A DNA stretch of 64,000 nucleotides, from assembly GCA_963724975.1 (NCBI GenBank), contig CAVRXB010000008.1, positions 62,001 to 126,000 of the forward strand, read 5' to 3'. Each line of letters opens with the position of its first letter. Positions within the stretch are counted from its first letter, which is position 1. Of this stretch, positions 46,405 through 55,479 are shown one piece after another. A program made the position numbers and the translations under genes. Source of the DNA: CAIWHR01 sp963724975 (lineage in GTDB: Bacteria > Pseudomonadota > Gammaproteobacteria > Burkholderiales > Casimicrobiaceae). The notes beneath the pieces were generated by a model, which searched no databases, was not told the origin of the DNA, and saw only the letters and a program-made list of their open reading frames with translations.

Positions 46405-47436
46405 TCAGTACGTGCGACGGGCCGCGAAAGCCGCCAATTCTAGCAGATTCCGCCGATCCGGCGAGTCCCGCAAACCCGCCACGCACGCGGCGGCCGCCTC
46501 GCTCTCGCGCAGCGCCGCCGCCCGGGCATAGTCGAGCGCTCCTGTACGCATGAGCACGTCCAGCACGGGCTGGAATTCGGCCAACCGTCCTCGCGTAATG
46601 GCATCGCGAATGAGCGCGGCGTCGCTCACGCTGCCGATCGCGATCGCGCGAATGAGTGGCAACGTCATCTTGCCTTCGGCGAGGTCGTCTCCCAGATTCT
46701 TGCCGATCGCGCTGAGATCGCCCGAATAATCGAGCACGTCATCCACGAGCTGGAATGCGGTGCCGAGATGCATCCCGTAGCACGCAAGGGACCGCGCGGT
46801 TTCGGTTGAAGCTTCGCCCAGCGTTGCCCCCAATTCGGCCGCCGCCTCGAAGAGCTTCGCCGTTTTGCGACGGATCACGCTGAGATAAGTCTCTTCGTCG
46901 AGTGCGGGGTCGCCCGAGTTGATGAGCTGGAGAACTTCGCCTTCGGCGATCACGTTGGTCGCGTTGGACAGGATATCGAGCACACGCATCGACCCGACAC
47001 CGACCATCAGTTGAAACGCGCGGGAATAGAGAAAGTCACCTACGAGTACCGACGCCGCGTTGCCGAACATCGCATTGGCCGTCGCAATCCCGCGGCGCAG
47101 CTTGGATTCGTCGACGACGTCGTCATGAAGCAACGTTGCCGTATGGATCATCTCGACGACGGCCGCGAGCGTGTAATGGTCGCGTCCTGCGTAGCCGCAG
47201 GCGCGCGCGGCGATGACGACGAGCGCCGGGCGCAACCGCTTGCCGCCGCTTTCGACGATGTACTGCGCCACTTGACGGATCAGCACCACATCGGAATCGA
47301 GCGCGCCGTGGAGGACGCGATCGACCTCCGCCCGGTCGGCGGCCAAAACCGTGTCGAGGGTATCTTTCGATCCCGGTGACGGCATCGGCGATAACACCGA
47401 TTGCTCGAGAAGTCCGGCAGAATGGGCGGCTGACAT
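46405..47436 (-). CDS. ispB: Polyprenyl diphosphate synthase (octaprenyl type)
   Basis: 343 residues. The two Asp-rich motifs are ATLLHDDVVDESKLRRG and FQLVDDVLDYSGD. Also present are GGKRLRPALVV and KMTLPLIRA. It makes the side chain of ubiquinone. It lies divergently from rplU-rpmA, the usual betaproteobacterial order. No strong ribosome site at the ATG; a start 17 codons later is possible. Confidence 0.9.
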   Translation of the reverse strand: MSAAHSAGLLEQSVLSPMPSPGSKDTLDTVLAADRAEVDRVLHGALDSDVVLIRQVAQYIVESGGKRLRPALVVIAARACGYAGRDHYTLAAVVEMIHTATLLHDDVVDESKLRRGIATANAMFGNAASVLVGDFLYSRAFQLMVGVGSMRVLDILSNATNVIAEGEVLQLINSGDPALDEETYLSVIRRKTAKLFEAAAELGATLGEASTETARSLACYGMHLGTAFQLVDDVLDYSGDLSAIGKNLGDDLAEGKMTLPLIRAIAIGSVSDAALIRDAITRGRLAEFQPVLDVLMRTGALDYARAAALRESEAAAACVAGLRDSPDRRNLLELAAFAARRTY

Positions 47437-47563
47437 GGAAGAAGGGTCTCTTGCCGAAACGAGGTCGAAGTGCCCGGCGGGATTGTAATCTACTGAAGCG
47501 GGGTGCCTCAGCAGCTACGCAAGTGCGGCGATCGTTAAAGGTCTGACGCGGTGCCGACCGTGT

Positions 47564-47593
47564 TTGACGAGATCCGCGTTATTCGGTTATTAT
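47564..47593 (+). promoter_or_regulatory. Predicted sigma-70 promoter of rplU-rpmA
   Basis: -35 TTGACG and -10 TATTAT with an 18-bp spacer, 56 bp before the rplU start codon. Confidence 0.6.
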
Positions 47594-47649
47594 TCAAAGC
47601 TTTCCGCGGCCGTTGCGGCCCGGCGAAAATACGAGAGCGGAGTGTTTCC

Positions 47650-47961
47650 ATGTACGCGGTCATAAAAACCGGCGGCAAGCAATACAAGGTTGCCCCTGGC
47701 GAAAAACTCAAAGTAGAACAGTTACCGGTCGACGTGGGCGCGGAAGTCGTGCTCGATCAGGTGTTGATGGTCGGGGAAGGCGAGAACGTCCGTGTGGGTC
47801 AACCTACCGTCGCGGGCGCGACGGTCAAGGCTATCGTCGTCGCGCACGGTCGCGCCGACAAGGTGACGATTTTCAAGATGCGGCGGCGCAAGCACTACCA
47901 AAAGCATCAAGGCCATCGCCAGAACTACACCGAGCTCAAGATCGACAGCATCGTCGGCTGA
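47650..47961 (+). CDS. rplU: 50S ribosomal protein L21
   Basis: 103 residues: MYAVIKTGGKQYKVAPGEKL, then VGQPTVAGATVKAIVVAHGR, FKMRRRKHYQKHQGHRQNYT and ending IDSIVG. Full length for L21. The gap to rpmA is 13 bp. Confidence 0.97.
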   Translation: MYAVIKTGGKQYKVAPGEKLKVEQLPVDVGAEVVLDQVLMVGEGENVRVGQPTVAGATVKAIVVAHGRADKVTIFKMRRRKHYQKHQGHRQNYTELKIDSIVG

Positions 47962-47974
47962 CGGAGATAACACC

Positions 47975-48238
47975 ATGGCACACAAGAAAGCGGGCGGCAG
48001 CTCGCGCAACGGCCGCGATTCCGAGTCGAAGCGCCTCGGCGTCAAGGCGTACGGCGGCGAGACGATTTCCGCCGGCAGCATCATCATCCGCCAGCGCGGA
48101 ACGGTCATCCATCCCGGCGTCAACGTCGGGATCGGCAAGGACCACACGCTGTTTGCGCTTGTCACCGGCAAGGTCGAATTCGCGACCAAGGGCAAGGACA
48201 AGAAGAAGTTTGCGAATGTTGTCGAGGCCGCAGCCTGA
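47975..48238 (+). CDS. rpmA: 50S ribosomal protein L27
   Basis: 87 residues: MAHKKAGGSSRNGRDSESKR, LGVKAYGGETISAGSIIIRQ and RGTVIHPGVNVGIGKDHTLF, ending in a Lys-rich segment and FANVVEAAA. Usual L27 length. The gene normally downstream, obgE, is absent here and a cyclase gene takes its place. The last 44 bases and the terminator recur at 50302. Confidence 0.97.
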   Translation: MAHKKAGGSSRNGRDSESKRLGVKAYGGETISAGSIIIRQRGTVIHPGVNVGIGKDHTLFALVTGKVEFATKGKDKKKFANVVEAAA

Positions 48239-48303
48239 AACGGGATGCTATCTGCAGGATCTCGCCCTGCGACAAAAATCCCGGCCTTGTGCCGGGATTT
48301 TTT
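48195..48303 (+). repeat. rpmA 3'-end direct repeat, left copy
   Basis: 109 bases covering the last 44 bases of rpmA, its stop and its terminator. It matches 50302-50410 at about 95% (five differences), 2,107 bp apart. Confidence 0.9.
48274..48303 (+). terminator. Rho-independent terminator after rpmA
   Basis: Stem ATCCCGGC/GCCGGGAT with a 5-base loop CTTGT and a T6 run, 36 bp after the stop. Confidence 0.9.
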
Positions 48304-48392
48304 CGGCCGGCAATCCCGTGGTGCCAAAGTTGTCGATCGATGGGCCCCGCTCTATAGTGCAGTGAATTCCGGCCCGGGAAATCCGATAAGCG

Positions 48393-50276
48393 ATGGCACG
48401 AGATCAGAGGCGCCTGGCGGCTATTGTCTGCGCCGACGTGGCGGGGTACTCGCGCCTCATGGGCGAGGACGATAGCGCAACGCTGGCGGCGCTCAAGGCG
48501 CACCGGCACGATCTCATCGATCCCAAGATCGCCGAGTACGGAGGCCGCATCGTAAAGACGACGGGAGACGGCCTGCTGCTGGAATTCCCGAGTGTGGTCG
48601 ACGCGGTGCGCTGCGCGGTCGACGTCCAGCGCGGCATGGCCGAGCGCAACGTGGCGTTGCCCGAGGACCGCCGCATCGAATTTCGCGTCGGCATCAACCT
48701 CGGCGACATCATCATCGACGGCGACGACATCTTCGGCGACGGCGTCAACGTCGCGGCGCGGCTGCAGTCGCTCGCGGAGCCCGGTGGGATCTGCACCAGC
48801 AAGGTCGTCCGCGACCAGGTCCAGGACAAGCTCAACTTCACGTTCGAGGATCTGGGGGCGAAGGACGTCAAGAACATCGCGCGGTCGGTCGAAGTCTATC
48901 GAGTGGACCTCGGCGGCGGGGAAGCACCGAAGCGCGGTCGCCGGCTTGCCGGATGGTCGGCACGAAGCATCCGTTGGCGCGTGGGCGTTGGCGCACTTGC
49001 CGTGGCGGTCGCGGGTACGGCGGCGTGGATGTTGTTTCCGCTCCTGAAGACAGTGCCGCCGGAGCCTCCCGCGATGTCGGTCGCGGTACTGCCGTTCGAC
49101 GCGGCCGGCGGCGATCCCGCAGACGGCGCTCTCGCCGAGGGCCTGACCCGCGACGTGACGACTGCGCTCGGCCGCATCCGTTCGCTTCGCGTGACGTCGT
49201 CGAGCGCGGCGGCCGCATACAAGGGCAAGGCGTCGGACTCCAACGCAGTGGGACGCGACCTCAACGTGCGATATCTTGTCGCGGGAGGGTTGCGCCGCGT
49301 CGCCGATCGGATGGTGGTCGACGTACAAGTCGAGGAGATGGCCACGTCGAAGCAGGTCTGGGGCGACCGATTCGAGGTCGAGTCGAAACAGCTACCCGGG
49401 CAGCTGGACGACGTCGCCGTCCGGCTGACGCGACGGATTCGCGAAGCCGTGGCGGGTGCGGAGGTGGCGCGCATGAAGGGCACGCCACCTGCAAACGCGA
49501 GCGCAGTCGAGTACGTATTGTATGCGCACAACGTGTGGGACCGGAATCCGGTGTCGGTATACGGCGCGAACGAAGCGAAGAAGCTGTTCGATCGGGCCAT
49601 CATGCTCGACCCCGACCTCACGTGGGCAATGGTGGGCAAGCTGCGGGCTCTTAGCTACGTTTATTACGCCGATCCGAACGTGAATCGGGAGCGTATGTTG
49701 ATGGAAATGGACGAACTGAGCGCCCGGGCCGTCAGCATCGATGAGCGCGATCCGGCGGCGTGGGCGTGGCGGGGGCTCGCGTTGGCGCTCCAATGGCGTT
49801 GGGACGCGGCGTTCGAAGCAGATGCGCAGGCCTGGCGCCTCGATCCGACCGATTCATCGATCCTGAGCCACCGGGCCGAGCTGATGCTGTTTACGGGGCG
49901 TGTTTCCGAGGCGCTTGCCGAGGCGGATCGCGCGCTGGCCCTCGTGCCGGCCAACTCGCTTGAGATCGGATGGCCGATGTACACGCGCTGCCGGGGTTTG
50001 CTTGCGCTCGGTCGTTACGAGGATGCGATCCCCGGATGCGAAAAATTCGTGTCGCTCCACGATTGGTGGGAGCCGCATCTGTACCTTCTCGCGGCGTACC
50101 AGCATCTGGGCAACGCGGACAAGGCGGCCGCGGAGAAGGCAAAGGCCTTGCAGCAGCGACCCAACGTTTCAATCGCGATGATGAAGGGGTTCCGATCGGA
50201 CCACCCGACTTTCCTGCAGCAGACCGAGACGCGGGTCTTTTCGGAACTCCGCAAGGCGGGCATCCCCGAAAGCTGA
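48393..50276 (+). CDS. Class III adenylate/guanylate cyclase with TolB-like and TPR regions, paralogue 2
   Basis: 627 residues with the same domain order as the gene at 40044 and a nearly identical catalytic domain: ADVAGYSRLMGEDD, KTTGDGLLLEFPSVVDAVRC, DDIFGDGVNVAARL. The span is at about 195-217, then a TolB-like part (LNVRYLVAGGLRRVADRMVV) and TPR-like helices. It sits where obgE is usual, between two copies of an rpmA 3' end, so it arrived with that duplication. Intact catalytic residues. Confidence 0.85.
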   Translation: MARDQRRLAAIVCADVAGYSRLMGEDDSATLAALKAHRHDLIDPKIAEYGGRIVKTTGDGLLLEFPSVVDAVRCAVDVQRGMAERNVALPEDRRIEFRVGINLGDIIIDGDDIFGDGVNVAARLQSLAEPGGICTSKVVRDQVQDKLNFTFEDLGAKDVKNIARSVEVYRVDLGGGEAPKRGRRLAGWSARSIRWRVGVGALAVAVAGTAAWMLFPLLKTVPPEPPAMSVAVLPFDAAGGDPADGALAEGLTRDVTTALGRIRSLRVTSSSAAAAYKGKASDSNAVGRDLNVRYLVAGGLRRVADRMVVDVQVEEMATSKQVWGDRFEVESKQLPGQLDDVAVRLTRRIREAVAGAEVARMKGTPPANASAVEYVLYAHNVWDRNPVSVYGANEAKKLFDRAIMLDPDLTWAMVGKLRALSYVYYADPNVNRERMLMEMDELSARAVSIDERDPAAWAWRGLALALQWRWDAAFEADAQAWRLDPTDSSILSHRAELMLFTGRVSEALAEADRALALVPANSLEIGWPMYTRCRGLLALGRYEDAIPGCEKFVSLHDWWEPHLYLLAAYQHLGNADKAAAEKAKALQQRPNVSIAMMKGFRSDHPTFLQQTETRVFSELRKAGIPES

Positions 50277-50299
50277 CGGGGCGTGTGTCGGCAAAGGCG

Positions 50300-50662
50300 C
50301 TAGGACAAGAAAAAGTTCGCGAATGTCGTCGAGGCCACAGCCTGAAACGGGATGCTATCTGCAGGATCACGCCCTGCGACAAAAATCCCGGCCTTGTGCC
50401 GGGATTTTTTGTGTACGCCGATTGAGGCCAGTTCGCTTCCCGAGCTTCGACCGCGCGGGAGGGGCGACGAACTCGCGTGGCCGAGCGTTAGAACGAGCGC
50501 CAGAATGGCGCGCGGATGGACGGCGATGCTCTCGCGATCCACCGTGATCCTCGCGTTGTCCTCCGCTGGATACCTCTTTGCGGCCATGCTCATCAACGCG
50601 AACAGCAATACACCAGCGCTAGCTCCGACCCAGAGTGCTACGACAACCCACCATATCGACAT
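50300..50662 (-). CDS. Small membrane protein with a read-through C-terminus
   Basis: 120 codons: MSIWWVVVALWVGASAGVLL and FALMSMAAKRYPAEDNARIT form one clear span and a short tail, like the W-W-L/V-V-A-L-W-V-G small proteins of the DUF3789 kind. The rest is low-quality sequence that reads through the rpmA repeat, so the true gene probably ends earlier or has lost its stop. Confidence 0.4.
   Translation of the reverse strand: MSIWWVVVALWVGASAGVLLFALMSMAAKRYPAEDNARITVDRESIAVHPRAILALVLTLGHASSSPLPRGRSSGSELASIGVHKKSRHKAGIFVAGRDPADSIPFQAVASTTFANFFLS
50302..50410 (+). repeat. rpmA 3'-end direct repeat, right copy
   Basis: Differences from the left copy include AAG to AAA, TTT to TTC, GTT to GTC and GCA to ACA in the rpmA reading, mostly synonymous. 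It is therefore a diverged, formerly translated copy and not a fresh duplication. Confidence 0.9.
50381..50410 (+). terminator. Rho-independent terminator, copy after the cyclase
   Basis: Stem ATCCCGGC/GCCGGGAT and T6, an exact repeat of the hairpin after rpmA. It now terminates the cyclase gene. Confidence 0.85.
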
Positions 50663-50707
50663 GATCCACCTCGTCGCGGGAGTGTCAGTGGCCCTATTTC
50701 CGCACAG

Positions 50708-50797
50708 CCCCGTCCTGCCGTCCATACGCCAAAGGACTAGGCCGACGTCCGGCCCCGTCCTGCCTTCCATACGTCAAAAGACTAGGTCGGAGTCGGA
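50708..50797. repeat. Tandem 45-bp repeat (two units)
   Basis: Units start at 50708 and 50753 with CCCCGTCCTGCC; each contains a CCATACG...CAAA...GACTAGG core. The units differ at about ten positions. No gene overlaps. Confidence 0.7.
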
Positions 50798-50871
50798 TTC
50801 CGTCTGACACTGGCGTGGCCGATCGGATGGGACTACGGCAAAACTTGATGCTGTCGAGCACGACTCGCAAC

Positions 50872-51549
50872 TCATTCTCTGGCGGCGACGTCGATGGACT
50901 CTTCTTCGTCCAGCTCATCGCGTTCGATCTCCCACGAATAGCGAACGTGCGGTGGAATATCGAGGTTGCGCAGCGCGATTCCCAACGCGAAGCCGATGAT
51001 TGCGGCGGCGAGGTGAGTCTCCCACGATAGCCTGGGCGCAATCGGCAGCACGCCCCAGATCAGCGCGCCGTACAGGAAACATACGAGAAGCGAAGCCGCA
51101 ATCGCGCGCTTGTCGCGCCGGAGTATGCCGGCGACGAAAATGTACGTAACGAGACCGTAGACCAATCCGCTGGCGCCCAAGTGGCTCGATCCGCGCGCGA
51201 ACAGCCACACCGCGATCCCCGGCCCGAAATAGACCGCCGGCAATACCCGGAGCGCTCCGTGCGGATACAGGTACAGCATCGTCGTGCCGAGGATCAGAAG
51301 CGGCAGCGAATTGGACAAGAGATGACCGAAGTCGCCGTGCATGAGCGGGGCGAACAGAATCCCCACGAGACCTGCGATCTGCCGCGGGCGAACACCGAAA
51401 TCGCCGGGCCCGACGTCCAATGCCCAGTTCAGGAAGTGTATGACCCAGATCAGCGCGACGAACGAAAGCGAAATCTTTACCGCAAGCCTGAAATTGTCGC
51501 GGGAGCGCGCGGAGCCGGTGTGAGCGGGATCAGGTACGTGAATCTGCAT
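50872..51549 (-). CDS. Rhomboid family intramembrane serine protease
   Basis: 225 residues with six spans. The catalytic Ser127 is in LGASGLVYGLV, the catalytic His179 in WETHLAAAIIGFALG, and a supporting HGDFGHLLSNS precedes them. It cleaves membrane-embedded substrates within the lipid bilayer; target unknown. A 15-residue acidic tail follows the last span. Confidence 0.9.
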   Translation of the reverse strand: MQIHVPDPAHTGSARSRDNFRLAVKISLSFVALIWVIHFLNWALDVGPGDFGVRPRQIAGLVGILFAPLMHGDFGHLLSNSLPLLILGTTMLYLYPHGALRVLPAVYFGPGIAVWLFARGSSHLGASGLVYGLVTYIFVAGILRRDKRAIAASLLVCFLYGALIWGVLPIAPRLSWETHLAAAIIGFALGIALRNLDIPPHVRYSWEIERDELDEEESIDVAARE

Positions 51550-51683
51550 GCTGACACGAACGACCCGACATCACCTTCACGGCGAAGCGGGGTCGGCGGC
51601 GGTCCGTTGTAGGGTCATTGCCATGTGGGAACGATCGGCGCGCGAATCAATACCTGCGTCGCAACGGATCGCCCATCACGGTC

Positions 51684-52757
51684 TCACCGACGTTCGAGCC
51701 ACCAGAGCAGCGAGCTCGCGGCAACGACAAAAAAGAGCAGCGGAAAAGTCGCCGAAAAAAGCGGCGGCCAGTCGTTCAGGACCCCGAGGTTGGTGAACAA
51801 GCGCCCAACGAGAAAGAACGCGAGGCCGAGCATGGTGCCGGCAAAAATCCGGAAACCGACGCCGCCCGAGCGGCGCTGGAAATAGGCGAAGGGGAGCGCG
51901 AGAATCATCATGACGACGACGGCGGCCGGGTAGAACACCTTGTTCCAGAATGCGATCTCGAACCGCGACGTCTTCTGATTCTTGAGCACGCGGATGTTGT
52001 CATAGAGCGTGTTGAGCTCGAGCCGCTCCGGCGCAACCTGATACACCGTCAGCAGCGACGGCTTCAACACGGTGTCCCAGGACCACGCGTCGGCGACTTC
52101 AAGCGTCGCCCGATCGTCCAAAAGGCGTGTGGTTCGCACTTTGGCGAGCTGCCAGTGGCCATCGCCGCCGAAGCTCCCCGTCTCGGCGGTCCGCACGGTC
52201 CGCAAGCGCAGCTCGTCGTCGAATTCGTAGATGCGAACGCCCACGAGCGTCATGTCGGCGAGCACGCTGCGGATGTTGGCGAACGTCAGATCCTGCTTGA
52301 ACCAGAATCCCGACTGGAATTGCTGCGCGACGATGCGCGTTTCGCCTCTCGACGGCGCCCGGATCTGCAGCGCAAGGCGCTCGGCAGGCGGCGCGACGAA
52401 CTCGCCGGCGAGAAAAGTCGCAATGGCGAGCGGGATGCCGACGCGCATCAGCGCCCAGGTGACCTGCAGCAGCGATGCGCCCGACGCGCGCATGACCGTG
52501 TATTCGGAGCTCGCGACGAGCTGTGCCATGGCGAACAGCGTGCCGATGAGCGCGGCGACCGGAAAGAGCTCGTACATCCGCGATGGCAGCTGCAGCCCGA
52601 CGAAAAGAAGAGCGCTCGAAAGCGTGTATCCACCACGACCGACGTCACCCAACTCGTGGATCAGGTCGAAAAACGCAAACAGCATTACGAGTGCGCCGAA
52701 GATGAGAAAGATCGCCGCGAAGAGCTCGCGGCCGATGTAGCGCGTGAGAGTTTTCAC
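51684..52757 (-). CDS. lptG: LPS export ABC permease LptG
   Basis: 357 residues: MKTLTRYIGRELFAAIFLIF, six spans in total, and a periplasmic beta-jellyroll (VGVRIYEFDDELRLRTVRTA) that carries LPS toward LptC. It ends with the usual span VLNDWPPLFSATFPLLFFVV. Its ATG overlaps the lptF stop (ATGA), so translation is coupled. The ATPase LptB is encoded elsewhere. Confidence 0.95.
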   Translation of the reverse strand: MKTLTRYIGRELFAAIFLIFGALVMLFAFFDLIHELGDVGRGGYTLSSALLFVGLQLPSRMYELFPVAALIGTLFAMAQLVASSEYTVMRASGASLLQVTWALMRVGIPLAIATFLAGEFVAPPAERLALQIRAPSRGETRIVAQQFQSGFWFKQDLTFANIRSVLADMTLVGVRIYEFDDELRLRTVRTAETGSFGGDGHWQLAKVRTTRLLDDRATLEVADAWSWDTVLKPSLLTVYQVAPERLELNTLYDNIRVLKNQKTSRFEIAFWNKVFYPAAVVVMMILALPFAYFQRRSGGVGFRIFAGTMLGLAFFLVGRLFTNLGVLNDWPPLFSATFPLLFFVVAASSLLWWLERR

Positions 52758-53851
52758 GCCGGAGTCCCGTTGCGAAGCGGCCCGCGGAAGCGTGCGAACA
52801 ACGAAAGCCGCTGCGCGAACAGCAGCAGTACGACCGTGATAGCAACGACGTGCGGCAGCGCGAGCCCGGTCCAGAAGCCGAGCTTTCCCTGGGCGATGAA
52901 GCTTTGCACGATGTTGAGGCAGTTGCTGTAGAGCATGTACATGAACGCTGCGGTGATGAGGTTGAACGACCGGCCCATCCGCGGATTCACGTACGAGAGC
53001 GGGACCGCGAGCAGCGTGAGCACAATCGCCGATATCGGCACCGACAGCCGCCAGAAGAGCTCGGCGCGCTCCACGCGACCGTCGGCGGCGACCAAAACCA
53101 CCGTCGGAATCGCCTTGGTCGACACCGGCAGGCTGCGGAGCTCGGCCGGCTCGATTCTGCGGCCGAGCTTCTCGAACTCGACGATCCGGTATTCGGCGGT
53201 GCCCGGCTTGCCTTCGTAGCGCCGGCCGTCTTTCAGCACGATGAAGCGGTCGCCATTGGGGGCTTCCTCGAGCGAGCCCTGGCGCGCGACCGTCGTCACA
53301 TCCTTGCCTTCCTCGATCGAGTGCAGGAAGACGTTGCGAATGTGGCCGTCGAACGTATTGATGCTATCGACGTAGACCACGAGGTTGGCGCGGCGAAATT
53401 CCCGGAAAAGGCCGGGCATGATGAGAGCGAGTTCGTCTTTCGATTCCAGTTGACGCTCGTATTCGATGCGCCGCTGCTCAGCCCACGGCGAGAGAAAAAG
53501 CGAAAGTGCGATGATGGCGACGATAAACGGCGCGGCAAACCAGAGGACTGGCCGGATGACCTTGGCGAGGCCCTGGCCGGAGGTAAACCAGACGATCATC
53601 TCGCTGTCCCGATACCATCGAGACAGCGTAAGGAGCACCGTCAGGAACACGGTGACCGACAGTAAGATGTTGAAATAAAACATCGCCCCGAAGCCGAGCA
53701 GGGCCAGAATGCCCTCGGGGGCGACGGCGCCGCCAGCTGCCCGCGCCAGCAGTTTCAGCACCAAATTGGTGAAAAGGATGCCCAGCAGGACCAGGAAGAG
53801 GCCGACCGCCGTGGCCGTCATTTCCCGCACCAGGCTGCGCCTAAAAATCAT
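52754..53851 (-). CDS. lptF: LPS export ABC permease LptF
   Basis: 365 residues: MIFRRSLVREMTATAVGLFL, six spans, a jellyroll domain (GLFREFRRANLVVYVDSINT, FDGHIRNVFLHSIEEGKDVT) and LLAVPLSYVNPRMGRSFNLI. It pairs with LptG in the LptB2FGC complex. It is transcribed divergently from pepA across 100 bp. Confidence 0.95.
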   Translation of the reverse strand: MIFRRSLVREMTATAVGLFLVLLGILFTNLVLKLLARAAGGAVAPEGILALLGFGAMFYFNILLSVTVFLTVLLTLSRWYRDSEMIVWFTSGQGLAKVIRPVLWFAAPFIVAIIALSLFLSPWAEQRRIEYERQLESKDELALIMPGLFREFRRANLVVYVDSINTFDGHIRNVFLHSIEEGKDVTTVARQGSLEEAPNGDRFIVLKDGRRYEGKPGTAEYRIVEFEKLGRRIEPAELRSLPVSTKAIPTVVLVAADGRVERAELFWRLSVPISAIVLTLLAVPLSYVNPRMGRSFNLITAAFMYMLYSNCLNIVQSFIAQGKLGFWTGLALPHVVAITVVLLLFAQRLSLFARFRGPLRNGTPA

Positions 53852-53951
53852 GACAGCGGGAGATTTTTGACTTTTTCGAGCCGTTTTGCCAATAATGCCG
53901 CCGAGGCCGGGCTACGGCAAAGAATCGGTCAGGCGGAGACAGGGAAGGGCC

Positions 53952-55454
53952 ATGGAATTTACCATAAAAAGTGGCAGCCCCGAGAAGCAGCGGAGCGCAT
54001 GCGTCGTCGTAGGTGTGTTCGACAACCGGAAGCTTTCGCTGTCCGCGGAGCTGATCGACCGTGCGTCGAACGGTTATGTCAGCGAAATCATCCGCCGGGG
54101 CGACATGGAGGGCAAGCTCGGCGCGACGCTGCTCCTTCATAACGTCCGCGGCACTCTGGCGGATCGGGTTCTGCTGGTGGGGCTTGGCAAGGAACGCGAC
54201 TTCCGCGATCGGGAGTTCCGCTCGGCGGTCAAATCCGCGGTCAAGCTCCTGAACGAGACCGGCTCGTACGAGGCCGTCATCTACCTCACCGAGGAAAAGG
54301 TGAAGCGGCGCGAGGTCGCATGGCGAGTCGAGCACGCCGTGGTCGTCGCGATGGAGGCCGTCTACCGTTTCGACCGGATGAAAAGCGAGAAGGCCGAGGT
54401 GCGGCGACCGCTCCGCAAACTCACGTTGTCGGTGCCGCAGCGCTCGGATCTCACCGATGGCGAAGCCGCCGCGGCGCGTGGTCTCGCGATCGCGCACGGC
54501 ATGGACCTCGCGCGCGACCTTGGCAATCTCCCCCCCAACATCTGCACGCCGACCTATCTTGGCCAGCAGGCGATGGAACTTGCGAAGGAGTTCCCCGACG
54601 TCAAGGTGACGGTACTCGAGCGCAAGGACATGGAAGCGCTCAAGATGGGCTCATTCCTTTCGGTGACCGCCGGCAGCGACGAGCCGCCGCGCTTCATCGC
54701 GATGGAATACCGGGGCAATCCGAAACGGCAGAAGCCGATGGTGCTGGTCGGCAAGGGCATCACGTTCGACAGCGGCGGCATTTCGCTGAAGCCCGGCCTC
54801 GACATGGACCAGATGAAATTCGACATGTGCGGCGCAGGTTCCGTATTCGGCACGCTGCGCGCGATCGCCGAGCTCAAGGCCGAGGTAAACGTGATCGGGC
54901 TTGTGGCTGCATGCGAGAACATGCCTTCGGGCCGCGCGACCAAGCCGGGCGACGTCGTGACGAGCATGTCGGGGCAGACGATCGAAATCCTGAACACCGA
55001 TGCCGAGGGACGGCTGATCCTCGCCGACGCGCTCACCTACGCCGAGCGCTACGAGCCGGAGGCCGTCGTCGACGTCGCGACGCTCACCGGCGCAATGGTG
55101 ATCGCACTGGGGCAGATCGCCTGCGGCATTTTCAGCAACAGCGACGCCCTGTCGCGCGCACTCGTGGCCGCGGGCGACGACGCGTTCGACCGCGGCTGGC
55201 CGTTGCCGCTGTGGGACGACTACCAGGACGGTCTTGCCAGCAATTTCGCAGATTTCGCGAACATCTCCGGCCGCGCGGGCAGCAGCATCACGGCGGCATG
55301 CTTCCTGTCGCGCTTCGCCAGGAAATTCGACTGGGCGCATCTCGACATCGCCGGGGTCGCCTGGAAGGAAGGAAAGGAAAAGGGCGCCACCGGTCGTCCG
55401 GTTGCGCTGCTCACGACTTGGCTCTTGGGACAGGAATCTTCGGCGGCATCCTGA
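53952..55454 (+). CDS. pepA: Leucyl aminopeptidase (M17)
   Basis: 500 residues from the ATG of MEFTIKSGSPEKQ. The M17 core is complete: LVGKGITFDSGGISLKPGLD (catalytic Lys and metal Asp), DMCGAGSVFGTL, the signature ILNTDAEGRLILADAL near residue 347 and a final HLDIAGVAWKE. Two metals are expected. It cleaves N-terminal residues from peptides; some members also bind DNA in gene control and site-specific recombination. Confidence 0.97.
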   Translation: MEFTIKSGSPEKQRSACVVVGVFDNRKLSLSAELIDRASNGYVSEIIRRGDMEGKLGATLLLHNVRGTLADRVLLVGLGKERDFRDREFRSAVKSAVKLLNETGSYEAVIYLTEEKVKRREVAWRVEHAVVVAMEAVYRFDRMKSEKAEVRRPLRKLTLSVPQRSDLTDGEAAAARGLAIAHGMDLARDLGNLPPNICTPTYLGQQAMELAKEFPDVKVTVLERKDMEALKMGSFLSVTAGSDEPPRFIAMEYRGNPKRQKPMVLVGKGITFDSGGISLKPGLDMDQMKFDMCGAGSVFGTLRAIAELKAEVNVIGLVAACENMPSGRATKPGDVVTSMSGQTIEILNTDAEGRLILADALTYAERYEPEAVVDVATLTGAMVIALGQIACGIFSNSDALSRALVAAGDDAFDRGWPLPLWDDYQDGLASNFADFANISGRAGSSITAACFLSRFARKFDWAHLDIAGVAWKEGKEKGATGRPVALLTTWLLGQESSAAS

Positions 55455-55479
55455 GGATTCATACCAAAGGCGGCGCGCA

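Noticed and set aside
51618..52931. 437-codon open frame on the plus strand
   Set aside because: Antisense to lptG and the end of lptF, both of which are full-length and typical.
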